Shown here piece by piece: positions 11,901 through 23,900 of a stretch of DNA of 64,000 bases. The stretch spans positions 39,372,287 to 39,436,286 of the forward strand of contig CM037590.1 in assembly GCA_021018995.1 (NCBI GenBank), in the 5' to 3' direction. The notes beneath the pieces are model-generated. The model saw only the letters and a list, made by a program, of their open reading frames with translations. It did not search any database and had not been told where the DNA came from. The stretch comes from Chloranthus sessilifolius (taxonomy: Eukaryota; Streptophyta; Magnoliopsida; Chloranthales; Chloranthaceae). The number at the start of each line of letters is the position of its first letter. Positions within the stretch are counted from its first letter, which is position 1. Position numbers and translations under genes: made by a program.

Positions 11901-14900
11901 TTGAATCTTGATTCTTGAATCTCGATTCTTGAGTGATTCTACCCTTTTTTCTTCAAGAATGAAGATGAAGGAAGGAAGAGTGTGTGTGAGTATGGCTATG
12001 AACTCTTCTTCAATCAATCACTAGTTCACTACAACGTATACCAAAAACAATAATTGTAAGATTTAAGAGAGAAAAAAGAGTGAGAGAGAGATTAGTAAAC
12101 TAAAAAATAAAGAGGTAAGAGACCAAACTTACCTACAATTGTTGTGGTAGATGGAAGGAAGACACCACCCTATTTATAGAGGTTGGGGAAGCAAAAAAGC
12201 AAAAAAAAAAAAAAAAACTATTGTCCAATGGTCATCAATATGACCGTTGGACACTAGGCGATTGCATACAGTGTATGCAATCGCATACATATTGGGGTCG
12301 CATAAGCCACAATAATTTATACGATTTGGCTTCTTAAATTAGAATATGTGATTGTTTACTCGCATATACGATCACATATGACTAACACTCTACCCAATTA
12401 TTACACTATCTGCAACTCACATTCCCATGTCAATGAAAATCTCGAAAATGGGTCCAAACCTATCTTGTGATGCAACCTCCCCAACCCAGACTTCCTCCCA
12501 AAAGGATATCCTATCACCCACACCCCCAAAAAACCTAATGAATGGATTAAAATCTTTTTTGACCGAACAAATACCTTTCCACCAAGCCGACCCTCTTCCC
12601 CTTCTGTACATATGCTCCAACCATTATTGGACTTCCCCACTAATTGATTAACACCTGAATCCACAAGTTATCTCCTCGCAATCCCCCCTCCATAGCCACT
12701 TTCATAGGAACACTTTGTTCATATCGTTTAACCACCTAATTATCCCCTCCCTCCTCCCTAACAAAATGACAAGCATTTGAATTGTTCCAGTGGTATTGCC
12801 TTTCATCCCTCCCTCCTCACCATGGATCAAAATATCGTCCGAAACCGATACATAGCGGGTTTGGACCTGGACGATACGGTAAAATGGGTTTTTCTCGGGG
12901 CCAGTAAAAAACAGTCAAATTATCGTTTGTATCGTCCGTATCATCCAATGTATCATCCGTATCGTCCAATATTGGTCAATTTATCGTCCGTCCCAGAATT
13001 TTAGGGTTTTTCTCTTGCCCCTTAGAAACAGTCAAATTATCGATCAAACTATCGTTTGTATCGCCCAATTTATCGTCTATATCGTCCAAATTATCGGTCA
13101 ATTTATCATTCGTCCAAGAATTTTAAGGTATTTTTTGGGATTAAAAAAAATGTACCAGGACGATACATTCAATGAATCGGACGATATGCGATACGTATCG
13201 AAAATCCGATTTTTTGATCCATGCTTCTCACAGAAAATTCCTCTCACCATACTACAATTGCTCAATAATCCACATAGGACATCTAAACATAGACATGTAG
13301 CAAACCAAGAGATTGGTGAAAGTGGGTTTAAAAAGCACAAGTCTTCCCCCATTTGGAAGTGAATTTTTCGTCCAAATTCTAGTCATTCCTTGTATCTTTG
13401 GAACATTGGCTCTAATAGAGCTGCATTCGGCTTGTACAATGAAGGGAGAAAAGCAATTGTGCTCCCACCTGACGGGGACGCCACATACATGGACATTGGA
13501 TTCGGACCACATCAGTTTTACCGGCGACGGAAGAAGCGTAGAGGAAGCTCGGAGGAGAGAGGGGAGAAAAGGACACAACAAAGAACAGTACAGGATTACC
13601 ACGCCTGTGGCAGATGGCTCTCCGGTGGGTGACATCCATGACCCAACGTCGATTTCAGCTGAGATTTTATTTTGTTTATGCGAAAACTTCTATTTTAGTT
13701 TTATTTCTAACAAAACCAAAACCTATTACAAACCCATAATCTAATTCCGCAACCCTGGTTCAAGCCGTGAATCTACATCGGATCGAAGACGCGCGCCTAA
13801 ACCTGGAAAAGCTAGAGTCCTATCTCTAGGCCCGATCCCGCCTCAAATCTAACGGGACTTGCGCATCGGATTGGACACCCTATTTGGATCTCGTGTGACT
13901 TACTTACCGAAATTCTACGAACCCGAAGGTATCGTGATAGTTTTGAGATTACTCTTGAACTAATTTTATTTAATTTCGGCAAATCACATTAAAAATCATA
14001 TTCACGCATTTAGGGTTCCCGTCCCGCGTCACCACCTCATTAGCAAGTGCAGCCAACAACCCCCCAACAACTTAGAAACCCTTCGCCCCGAGACCGCTTC
14101 ATAAATAGTTAGCATGACACGAACACACTACAATTTCTCCGCCACAACCCTACAAAACTAGCCATGCCATATGCATACTAAAGATCCATAACAAAAGGCC
14201 CATTCCTCGCAATTTTGAACTCTGAAAAATAGTTCAACTCACTAACTCTTTGAAGCAACCTACAAAGCGCCTCTCCAATCATATTAAAAAGGAAAGGAGG
14301 AAGTAGATCCCCTCGCCTCAACCCCCTGGATCTTCTTTAATAACCCTTCGAAGTTGCATTAATGAAGACTGAAAATTAAGTTGACGAGTAACACGCCCTC
14401 ATCCGCCACCATTTAACTCTGAATCCAAACCTCATCATCATGTAATCCTAAAATCCCCAGTAAACCTTATCAAACATCTTTCCATGTCTACTTTCCAAAA
14501 TATCCCTGGTCTCCAACTCTTAGGACAAGTGTCCACCGCCACATCCAACATTTGTCTACCCATAACGAAATCCCCTTGATAGCCAGAGATAAACCTACCA
14601 ATTACCAAGCTGTCTCATTTTGGATGCCAATCCCTTGGCCAAAATGTTATAAACAACACAATTATGGGTTGAAAATCCTTTGTCTTCCACTCCCTCCTCC
14701 TTAGGAATCAACAAAATAAAATAGAGGTCCTTGACCTCCCAACATACCCATGCACATAAAACTCATGGAAAAAAATCATAATGTCATCTTTAAGGACATT
14801 CCAAAAACATTTGAAGAACTCTATAGTAAACCCATCTAGCCCAAGTGCCTTGTTCTTCCTGCTCTTGTGGATCTCCCACTTAACCTCTTCCTCCTCAAAC

Positions 14901-17900
14901 ACCCTTTCGATATATCCACTCTCACTATTGGAAATAGAGAGAAAATTTAGTGAATCAACCATAGGCCTATTCCAACCCTCATTATCGTACAAGTACTCAT
15001 AGAAATGTAAAAATCTTCATACACAGGTCCTCACAGAAAGGTACAATCTACCTACAAATCTCCACCCAATCGTCATATCTATTCCCATCAACCATTATAC
15101 TCCTAATAAAACCATTCTTATTCATAGCAATCACAACCGATGAAAAAAATTTGTGTTGCTATCACCTGTGGTAGGCTATTGAACTTTTGCTTCCAAGAAA
15201 TCTCCCCTTCCAAAATTTCTTATTGAAGTGCAACTTAAGACCGCCCTAATTTCAAACTCCTCATCACATCGCAACTTCTATCTCCTGAAGAACCACCTCT
15301 TGAACGGATTAATCTTCGTCATCATCCAATATGTTATCTGAATCAACCAGGACCACCTATTAGTGGATGAAACATTAACAGATCAAATATCTTATGTTAT
15401 AGTCACTATCAGTTTTTTTCATGTTGATTAGTTTCAAACTTTCAATGTTCCTACGGGTGCCCATGTTGAGATTATAGCTTCGCCTAATTGACTATGAACT
15501 ATTTAGTGAAATTAAGTCAGAATTTGTTGATTTTGGTACCTTGATTACAAACAAAGGAGATTATAATGGAAAATTAGGGAAATAAGAGTAACTAGAAAAC
15601 CCGAACTAAAGAATCACAGGGAATTCAATTGTGCACCATGTTTGCTACACGAACAAAGAAACTAGTGACTATACCTGTTCCTCTGTCATCTGTAGAAATG
15701 CAATAGTATAATACACCAACTCTTTAAGGTTCCTTTCAATAACCTATAACCAATTTTGAAATTATCAAATACAAATCACATCAAATTAGAAAAGTTATAA
15801 ACCAAAAGAAGTATAGAGTGTATTCGACGTTACCCTTGCTAATTGGGCGCTCCCAAAGATGGTCAATAGAAACTCAAATAACTGTAGATCAATGACAAAA
15901 GTTAAAAAATGACCACCTTAAGTGCCAGAAAATTTCACAAGATTCAAAATTAAATAATGTTTTAGTATTGAACCAAGCACACATCAACTTCAACGAGTAT
16001 AATAGTTCAATGGTATAACATGATCCTTGCCTTTAGTATAGAGTCATTCCAGTTATAACAGATATTTGATGCTTTTACAAGAACTATGAAACATGGATTG
16101 GATGTTAAATGACTTATACCAGCACAAATAAAATATTCCCCAACATGGATTGATGACACCAAATAGTGTAATTTTGGAAAGCAAAGTGCAAAGTTAACAT
16201 AAACTACAATTCAAAGCAGCATTATTCCACTTAAGATTTCTTTTGAAACACGAGACTTCATTAAACACACACTGAAGTTTGTGATGCATTCATAGCTTCA
16301 AGTATCAGCCAATTGTAACACAACGATTTTGGCCAGATCCAATACCAATATCCACATGGGTATTTGGTATCAATGCATGGGTCTCCACTGAAACCTCCCT
16401 GCATTGGCTAGTATTGACCAATAGAGTTGTGATACAAGCTCAAGTGAGTACTTAATAACCCCACCAAGTCAACTTGGCTCGTAACGTTGTGAATTGAATG
16501 TTAGAAGAAAGGGAAATCATGGTTGCAGGGCTGCAAGAAGAAGGATTGCAGCAGAAATTTAAAGTGTATATGTTGGAGATAATATAAGTTGTGTGTCCAT
16601 ATGTGTGTAAGTGCGAGTATGTGTCAAGTTCAAGTGCAGTTTAGTCCCAACACATTTAGAAGTAACTTTATGTTCTATGTTCACCTCTATAGAAAAGAGG
16701 GATTATGTCTCTTGTAATATCATCTCATTAGCGACAATGCAGTCCTTTAAGCCTTTGTGTTCTTTCCTTCACTCTCTCGGTCTCTCCCTCTTCTTCTTCA
16801 TCTCTCTTTCTCCTTCTAATTCTTTTATGCAATAATGGATTAGTTCAGATTTAGTTTATAGTTTTATATTTCTCGGTATCAGAGCAGATCAATCCTGCAA
16901 TTCCTTAGTGCGGTCATGAGTCGGTTTTGTCTAACGTATGTTCTGCACATCACTGCATCGACGTATCTTTGTGCATCAGAAATCATTTTTTGTTCCATAG
17001 TTTTGATTCTCCAACATGTTTCTCCTTTCACCTCCATTTGTAGTGCAGAATTAATGATGTCACCATCCATATTTATTCTTGTGTTGCAGTCATCCAACCC
17101 TATTTTGAAACGTGATGTCTTCCCTCTATCAATTATTGTTCATACATGATAATGAGATTTTTTAGGGGGGGAATAGGAGAGGATGTGAAGAAAACGGTGA
17201 AGGAGGACTTGCTGTAAAGCCAATGTAGACGAAAAGTGGGTTGTTGTTGCAGCCAAATGAAGAAGAAAAATGAAAATAGAAGAAAAAAGATGCTGCAGGC
17301 AGCTATGGAAAGATGAAAGAAAAGAAGAAAAAAGAGGGTTGTTATGAGTGGCTGATGTAGCAACCAACGCAAAAAAAAGGTGCTGCAGCCTTGCAGGCAC
17401 CCATGGAGAAGAAAAAAGAAGAGAGAAAAAGGAACAAAGGAGAGAAGAATGCAATAAAAACAATTATTTGAAACAAAAAAAGGGGGAAAAGAAAATTTGT
17501 TGTTGCAGTGTAACGACCGAAATTTTCTATTTAGTCCTTAATAATTTGCTAGATTTGTAATTATAATTAGTTTGATTGATTTGATGCATGTGATTAGTTA
17601 TTACGCATGAATGTAATGTTTACTTTATTTTATAATGACCCGTAATAATTAATTAATTTAATTAATATACCTTAAAATCCTTTAAATATGTGTTAGTAAT
17701 AATTGGGATGCATTTAGTAATGTTTAATGAATTTTAAAATATGTTAGTAAATTAACTAAATACTCATTAAGTAATTAAAGACTCAATAACTAATTAAAGA
17801 CCCATTAAATAACTAAAGACCCAATAACTAATTAAAGACTCGTTAAGTAATTAAAGGCCCATAGAATCATTTAAGACTCATGTAGGAAACCTTAAAGTAT

Positions 17901-20900
17901 TCTAATAGAGTTAGATCTTAAATAGGAAACCTTAAAGTATTCTAAATAAAGTTAGATATTAAATAGCAAAACCTTAAAGCATTCTAAATAGAATTAGATC
18001 TTAAATAGGAAACCATAAAGTATTATAAATATACAGATTAATTTACAGAATTTTTACATAACTCTTATAACCTAATAACCTCATAGAGAAAAAGAGAAAA
18101 TTCTATAAATAAAGGAGAATTAAATGAGGAACCCTAGAGTTTTTTATTTGAAGGCTTAAAAGAACACAAGATGAGTTTACGACGCGACCGGATTTAGGAT
18201 TAGCGCTTCGAATTGGATCAAGGAAGAGGAGTTACATAAATATTACACAAAGACTAGAGGTATAGAGAAATCATGTTGAGAATAATCGGAAACGTAGATA
18301 ACACAAAAATAAAATAGAAATTAGGGTTTATTTCATTTAATGAATATTCTTCATATTAGATTGTTAAATTTTTATGCTTAATCGCGAGTTTTCAATGGTA
18401 CACGAGGTTTCGTGATTGATCACGAAATTCTGTGTAGAATCTTGAATCCGTGCAGAATCCAGAATCTGTTCAGAATCCAGAATATGTCCAAAATCCAGAA
18501 TTTGTTAGGAATTTCATAATTCGTTTAGGATGCAAGCAATAAATTTCTATTTAAATATTGTTTATGTTTAATCATCATGCTTAAATATTTATTTATGTTC
18601 ATCATTGTTTTATTGCTTAGAATCCATGCAACCTAAGATGTTTGATTTACACAACATGAAACAAGTAGGAATCGATAGAGATTACATATTTATGATGTGT
18701 TAAGCCTAAACAAGTAAAAGAACTATTGCATGATCGATTGATTTCCAATTTTTCTATGCATGTACATTCATGGCATTCATAAAAGTGAAAAGATACGTTT
18801 ACGACATGACACATGAAAATAAAATATTAGAAAATTTGCACTTTCGGCCCTATAAGTTTGTGTATTTGCAGAAACGGCCCTATAGTTTCAATCCTTGCAT
18901 AACAGGCCAGCTCCAAGCCTAGCCTTTTCCACGTCAGCAACCGCCTTTTATATTAAAATAACTTTTAAAGTATAAAAGTAACCGTTACTTTATTACTTTT
19001 CATTGTTTACTATTTACTTTAACTATGACTTTTCTGTAAAACCGAGAGGGTGGCGGCTTATCGGTAAGAAAGCGGAAAAAAGCTCACAACAAATTTTCAA
19101 ATAATTTTTTTTTTACATTTAAATACATTCAGTCATCCGTTATGTTTCTCAACAATTCTCTAACTTACATCATCGGCCGCTAACTTACATTATCGGACGC
19201 TAACTTACATTATCGACCGCTAATGTAAGTTAGCGTCCGATAATGTAAGCGGCCGAAAATGTAAATTGTCGGACTATAATGTAAGTTGTCGGTAGTTTTT
19301 CAACCTCACTTATTTTGTTAATTAATTGTTTTTATATATATTGCAGTTCCCACTAAGTAATTGTAAAATGACTATGTCTCTAAAGCCCTTCGGGAAATGT
19401 TCTGGAGTTGGTGTCAAGAAATTTTAATTGCACTGTAACGAAGAGAGAAAGAAGATTTTAGATTATTCAATTTTCGGTCATCTATTTAGGATAAATGAGA
19501 AATTAGGATTCATTGGAGACTTGGTCAATGTTATTTTAAACTTTTGGGTTAAAGATAATGTTTCTAAGGTTAGAAATACCAATGTATTGCTGCAAGAGGC
19601 CGATATAGCATTCATTTTAGACCTGAATATGTTGACGGAACCTGAGTCTAAGAAGGTGGCCGTGCCAGAAGAAGAAACTATTCGATACAAATTCTTTCGG
19701 GGGAAGCCGGCTAAAAGACCTCATATTGAAGAATTAGTTGATAGTGCTGATTTATCCAACGATGAATTTTTGAAACTATCATTATTGTTTCTCTTATGTT
19801 CTTTTTTACTTACGGACAGATACCAGGAAGTGAACACACGGTATTTGGCATTAGTAGATAATATTGAAGAGTTCAACAAGTTTCCGTGGGGCCTGATAGA
19901 TTACAATAATTTAGTAGATAGCATATCAAAAGCATACGTCAAAAGGGAAATGGTGAAAAAGTCAGAAAATAGGCATTACAACATCTACGGATGCACTATC
20001 GCCCTACAAATTTGGGCGTTTGAGCACTTTCCTAGAGTCGCCACCGCTCTTACTGAGCTCAAAGATCCATTTCCCAGGCTAATGAAATGGGAAGGCCCGA
20101 AATTCAGCCGTAATCCTAATTTATATCGAGAAAATTTTCTTAAGTCTAAAGTTATCTTAGAGCTTGAAGCTGTAAAGTACGAATTACAGTATAGATCGGT
20201 TCAACTCTTTTTTATGCAAAGAGAGATGGAAAAGGAGCAGGAAAAGGCTGAGGAGCCTCGTGATGAAGAAAATATATATGAATACGACGATGTCCCAAGT
20301 TACAAGACACGTCCTCCAGAAAGAGCCGAAGAGTCGAAAAGTCGAGATGACGATGACGACGATGAGGATGACGATAATGACAACGACGAAAACGACAAGT
20401 ATGAAGTCGTTGTACGTCAGCATACTGAATCAAAGGGCAAAGGCAAATCGGAGATTAGGCCCCAGCCAACAAGAGAAGAGCCGGTTAGGCAACCCAACCA
20501 AACCAAAGAAGTAACGGAGCTTAGAAAAGAATGCAAGGCGCTCCGCATGGCTGTAAAAGAGATGAAAAGTAACTTCCGACGTGCATTTGCAGTGCTTAAA
20601 GGGCAAGCACTCAAAATTGAACAGCTAGGGAGAGAAAAGAAGACCCTCCAAGAGCAAGTTGGGTCATTACAAGATGAAGTAGGGTAACTAAAACATCGGG
20701 TTCTAAATTTAACAGAACGAAATGCCTCAATACAGAAGGACCTTGATGCAGTCACATCTCATTTGACGAAGGTACAAAACCATTCCTTTTTAAATTTGAA
20801 AAAAATAAATGTTTTTAAAGATTTAATGTCAAATACGCTTGTCGTCCGATAATGTAAATTATCGTCCGAAAACTTACATTATCGACCGATAATATAAGTT

Positions 20901-23900
20901 AGCAGTCAATAATTTACATTATTGATCGATAATGTAACTTGTCGGACGCTAATTTAAGTTAACGGTCGATAATTTACATTATCAAACGATAATGTAAATT
21001 ATCGACCGATAATATAAGTTAGTGGCCGATAATTTACATTATCGATCGATAATGTAAATTATCGACCGCTAACTTATATTATCGGTCGATAATGCAATTG
21101 CTAACTTGATCCCAAATAATTTTATTTTTTGTAAAATAATGACAGTTTTTAATGTATTTTGTAATTATGCAGGATAATATTCTTTCATTTGTTCTATTTG
21201 AAACCTTCGTTCCCACTGCCACTCATCCTACAGCTTCTAAACTCACTGCTCCTCCACCAAGCCAACAATCCACTGCCCCCCGAACTTCTGCCCCTAAACC
21301 CTCTGGCCCAAAACCCACTGCTCCTCAACCTACCTATCAATCAACTGCCCCCAAAACTTCTTCCCCTAAACCTACTGACCCAAAACCCACTGCTCCTCAA
21401 CCTACCCATCAAATCACGACCCCCAAAACTTCTGAAGCTCCTCCACCTCCTACTAAACAATCCTTGGTGGAAGTGGGTGATGAGGGAGCTCCTCTTACCC
21501 AGCTTTCTCGTGAGTCACAGCTGGCATCCCTAAAATCAATTTTAGTTAAACTATCAACTGGAAAAAGTAAAGCCGAGGGATATGACTTGCGTGCTCGGAA
21601 GAAGAGAAAGACTCCGACAAGTAAAGCCGTTATAAAAAGACCAAGATTAATTGAGGAAGAGGATGAGCCAAAATCAATGGAGCACAAATATATGCTCAGT
21701 TTTTGGAACCGGCCGGAGGGAGAGGACAATGTGATCGTCAATACTATCATGGGTGTTGACATCACAGTTGATTTTTTAAAGGTTCTCAAAGGACGCTCGT
21801 GGCTTGACAATGAAGTCATCAACGCGTACTCGAGTCCTTGAAGTTATTAGCGATTCAATGTTTACGGCAAATGCCGAAAAAGGCTGGTTCGCTTCTGCGT
21901 CCGCCCTGGTAAGGTTTCAACTATTTATTGTTTCGTTTGTTTCATTTATTTGTCTTTTCATTCACACTTCTTTTAATTTATTTACTTACTACATAATTCT
22001 GTTTCAGACCCTGTTTATAGAAAACGAGAAAAAATATGAAAAATTTATCGATAATGAAGGTCTAGCAGTACTTAGCGACTTCAATAAGTGGAAGGCCTAC
22101 TGTGACAAGTGGAAGGTTCATAACAATTTAAAGCCGCTTGAACCACTACTTACAAATAATAAACGCGGAATTCACGCGGTCGACTGTGAAACGGAACATT
22201 TTTTAATACTACACTTCGCTTTATTTAACGTTAACTGCTTTTAAATAAAATTAATTATTTAAAATTTCGGTTCCGTTTCTGTGCAGATTTATCTTCCGAT
22301 GCATAGCCAAAAACATAGCCACTGGGCGTTGGCTATAATTTCATTAGTTGATCACGAAATTAAGTTAGATCCAGCAAACCGAGAGTGCTCAAGAAGGTTC
22401 GAAGAGCATAAAAGATGTCTATTGCATCACCTTCCGCGTCTTCTTTACGTTGTCGGTCTAAAGTCAGCTTTCGATCAACAGTGGAAGGTATCGACGTTCA
22501 ACAGTGTCGATCTCCCCCTCCAAAGAAACGATTGGGACTACTGTGTATATGTTTTGAAGTACATAGAATACTTCTCCCAACGGCGGACTATTGATTTCGA
22601 AGAAAAACAAATGCAACAATTTAGAGCCGAAATCAGACATTTAATGTGCACGTTTGGGAAGAGTTAATATTTCATATCTTTGTAAAATTTTATAGATTTT
22701 TGTAAATATTTTTTATAAAATTTTAAATAATTTATATTAACTTACATAATTTTAGTTGTTATCAATTTATCTTAATTGTCTAACAATTCTTTATAAACAT
22801 CATAAAAAGACTTGTATTCAGATTTCACAATGCCCGCTGACTTACCGGCCGCTAACTTAAGTCAGCAGACGATGACTTAAATTAGCGATGCGGATTTAAG
22901 TCAACGGCGCTAACTTAACTCAGTGTCTGATAACGTAAGATATCGTCCTGATTTTTCGCTAAAAATTAGTTGTCGATAGTAGGGCCATGATCTCAAAATC
23001 TATTTGGATGATGAATGATGATAAATGATCTCCTTCATCTGATCCAAAGCAGTTTATTTTGAATCATGAAATGTGAACCAAAGAAATCTGTCAAACTTTG
23101 ACTTGTGGGTTTAAAAGTTTTTTTCGATTTTGTTCCACATGGGTTTAATATTAATCTATACCGTCCACTTGTGCTCCACGTGGCACTCAAATACTCTTTT
23201 GGGTGCCACGTGGAGCTCCAAATGTATTTTGGAGGATGGTCGTCGTCTTCCAATTGAAGACCTAACTGGCTCCCTTTATAAAATATGAAATGTTATCGAT
23301 ATCAAAAATAAAGGCTTACGATGCTCTTACAAGTAATATAAGTTATTTTCAAATTCTAACAAATGTACACGAGCGACGGTTATGACCGTATTTGTTAGAA
23401 TTTTTACATCGTAGTGATCGAACTTCGCCTTTAGATCTTATTCTCCTTTTCTTCAAACGACCGGCTTGACGTATTTTATGCGGAGGCAAAACTTAAATGT
23501 CGTCTCTTTGCGAAGTCCATTGGCACTTGTCCACGGTCGGGACAAAGTGTTCTTTATAAGTTTCCCTAAATAAGTTACTGGTAAACCAATGCTCACAAAA
23601 TTTGGGAATCTCTCTTTCTCTGTTTCGATGCAATAATGCGGCGATCGCATGTGAACATGGTAATCCAAGAATAGCCCAACGTTTACATGTATATGTTCGC
23701 TTATCTAGATCGACACTGTGAGTGTAATCACTACGTTTAACTTGAAATATATCGCAACCATATGGTATAACGGTTTTTTGACGGGCCCATCTGAATTTCG
23801 TGTTATGTGTTCTTCGGCCATCGGTATTAACACGTATGTCATTTTATTTCCTTCCTCCTGACGACGAAGATAAAATTCGGTTACCTTTGTGCGAATAGTT

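Larger units (their letters stand above)
10870..15350 (-). pseudogene. L1-type LINE, fragmented and degenerate
   Basis: Read on the minus strand from about 15000, an L1-family reverse transcriptase start appears (KALGLDGFTIEFFKCFWNVL). It is followed after a solo LTR by the thumb-type segment NGGRLVLFKPTFTNLLVCYM (13350-13260). The C-terminal region follows at about 12660-12400 (SFWEEVWVGEVASQDRFGPI), and a Cys-rich/RNase-H-like tail reaches about 10870. Stops and frameshifts are frequent. The copy is split by three later insertions: a solo LTR (13470-14031), a hAT-like element (12821-13223) and a word-repeat element (about 11520-12392). It lies in IPO9 intron 11. Confidence 0.8.

Noticed and set aside
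16309..16440. CCAATACCAATATCC-like words as another word-repeat element
   Set aside because: The repetition is weak and no inverted ends or target duplication could be seen.
17133..17463. Overlapping minus-strand frames rich in Phe, Ser and Leu
   Set aside because: They are translations of purine-rich low-complexity sequence within the non-coding copia element.
20836..21105. Regular repeats separated by short variable bases, resembling a CRISPR array
   Set aside because: The units alternate in orientation, have no constant-length unique spacers, lie in a plant MULE intron and have no cas genes.
21189..21533. Leu/Pro-rich frame overlapping the Ulp1-like exon 2
   Set aside because: It is the shifted-frame shadow of the Pro/Thr repeat region of the Ulp1-like gene.
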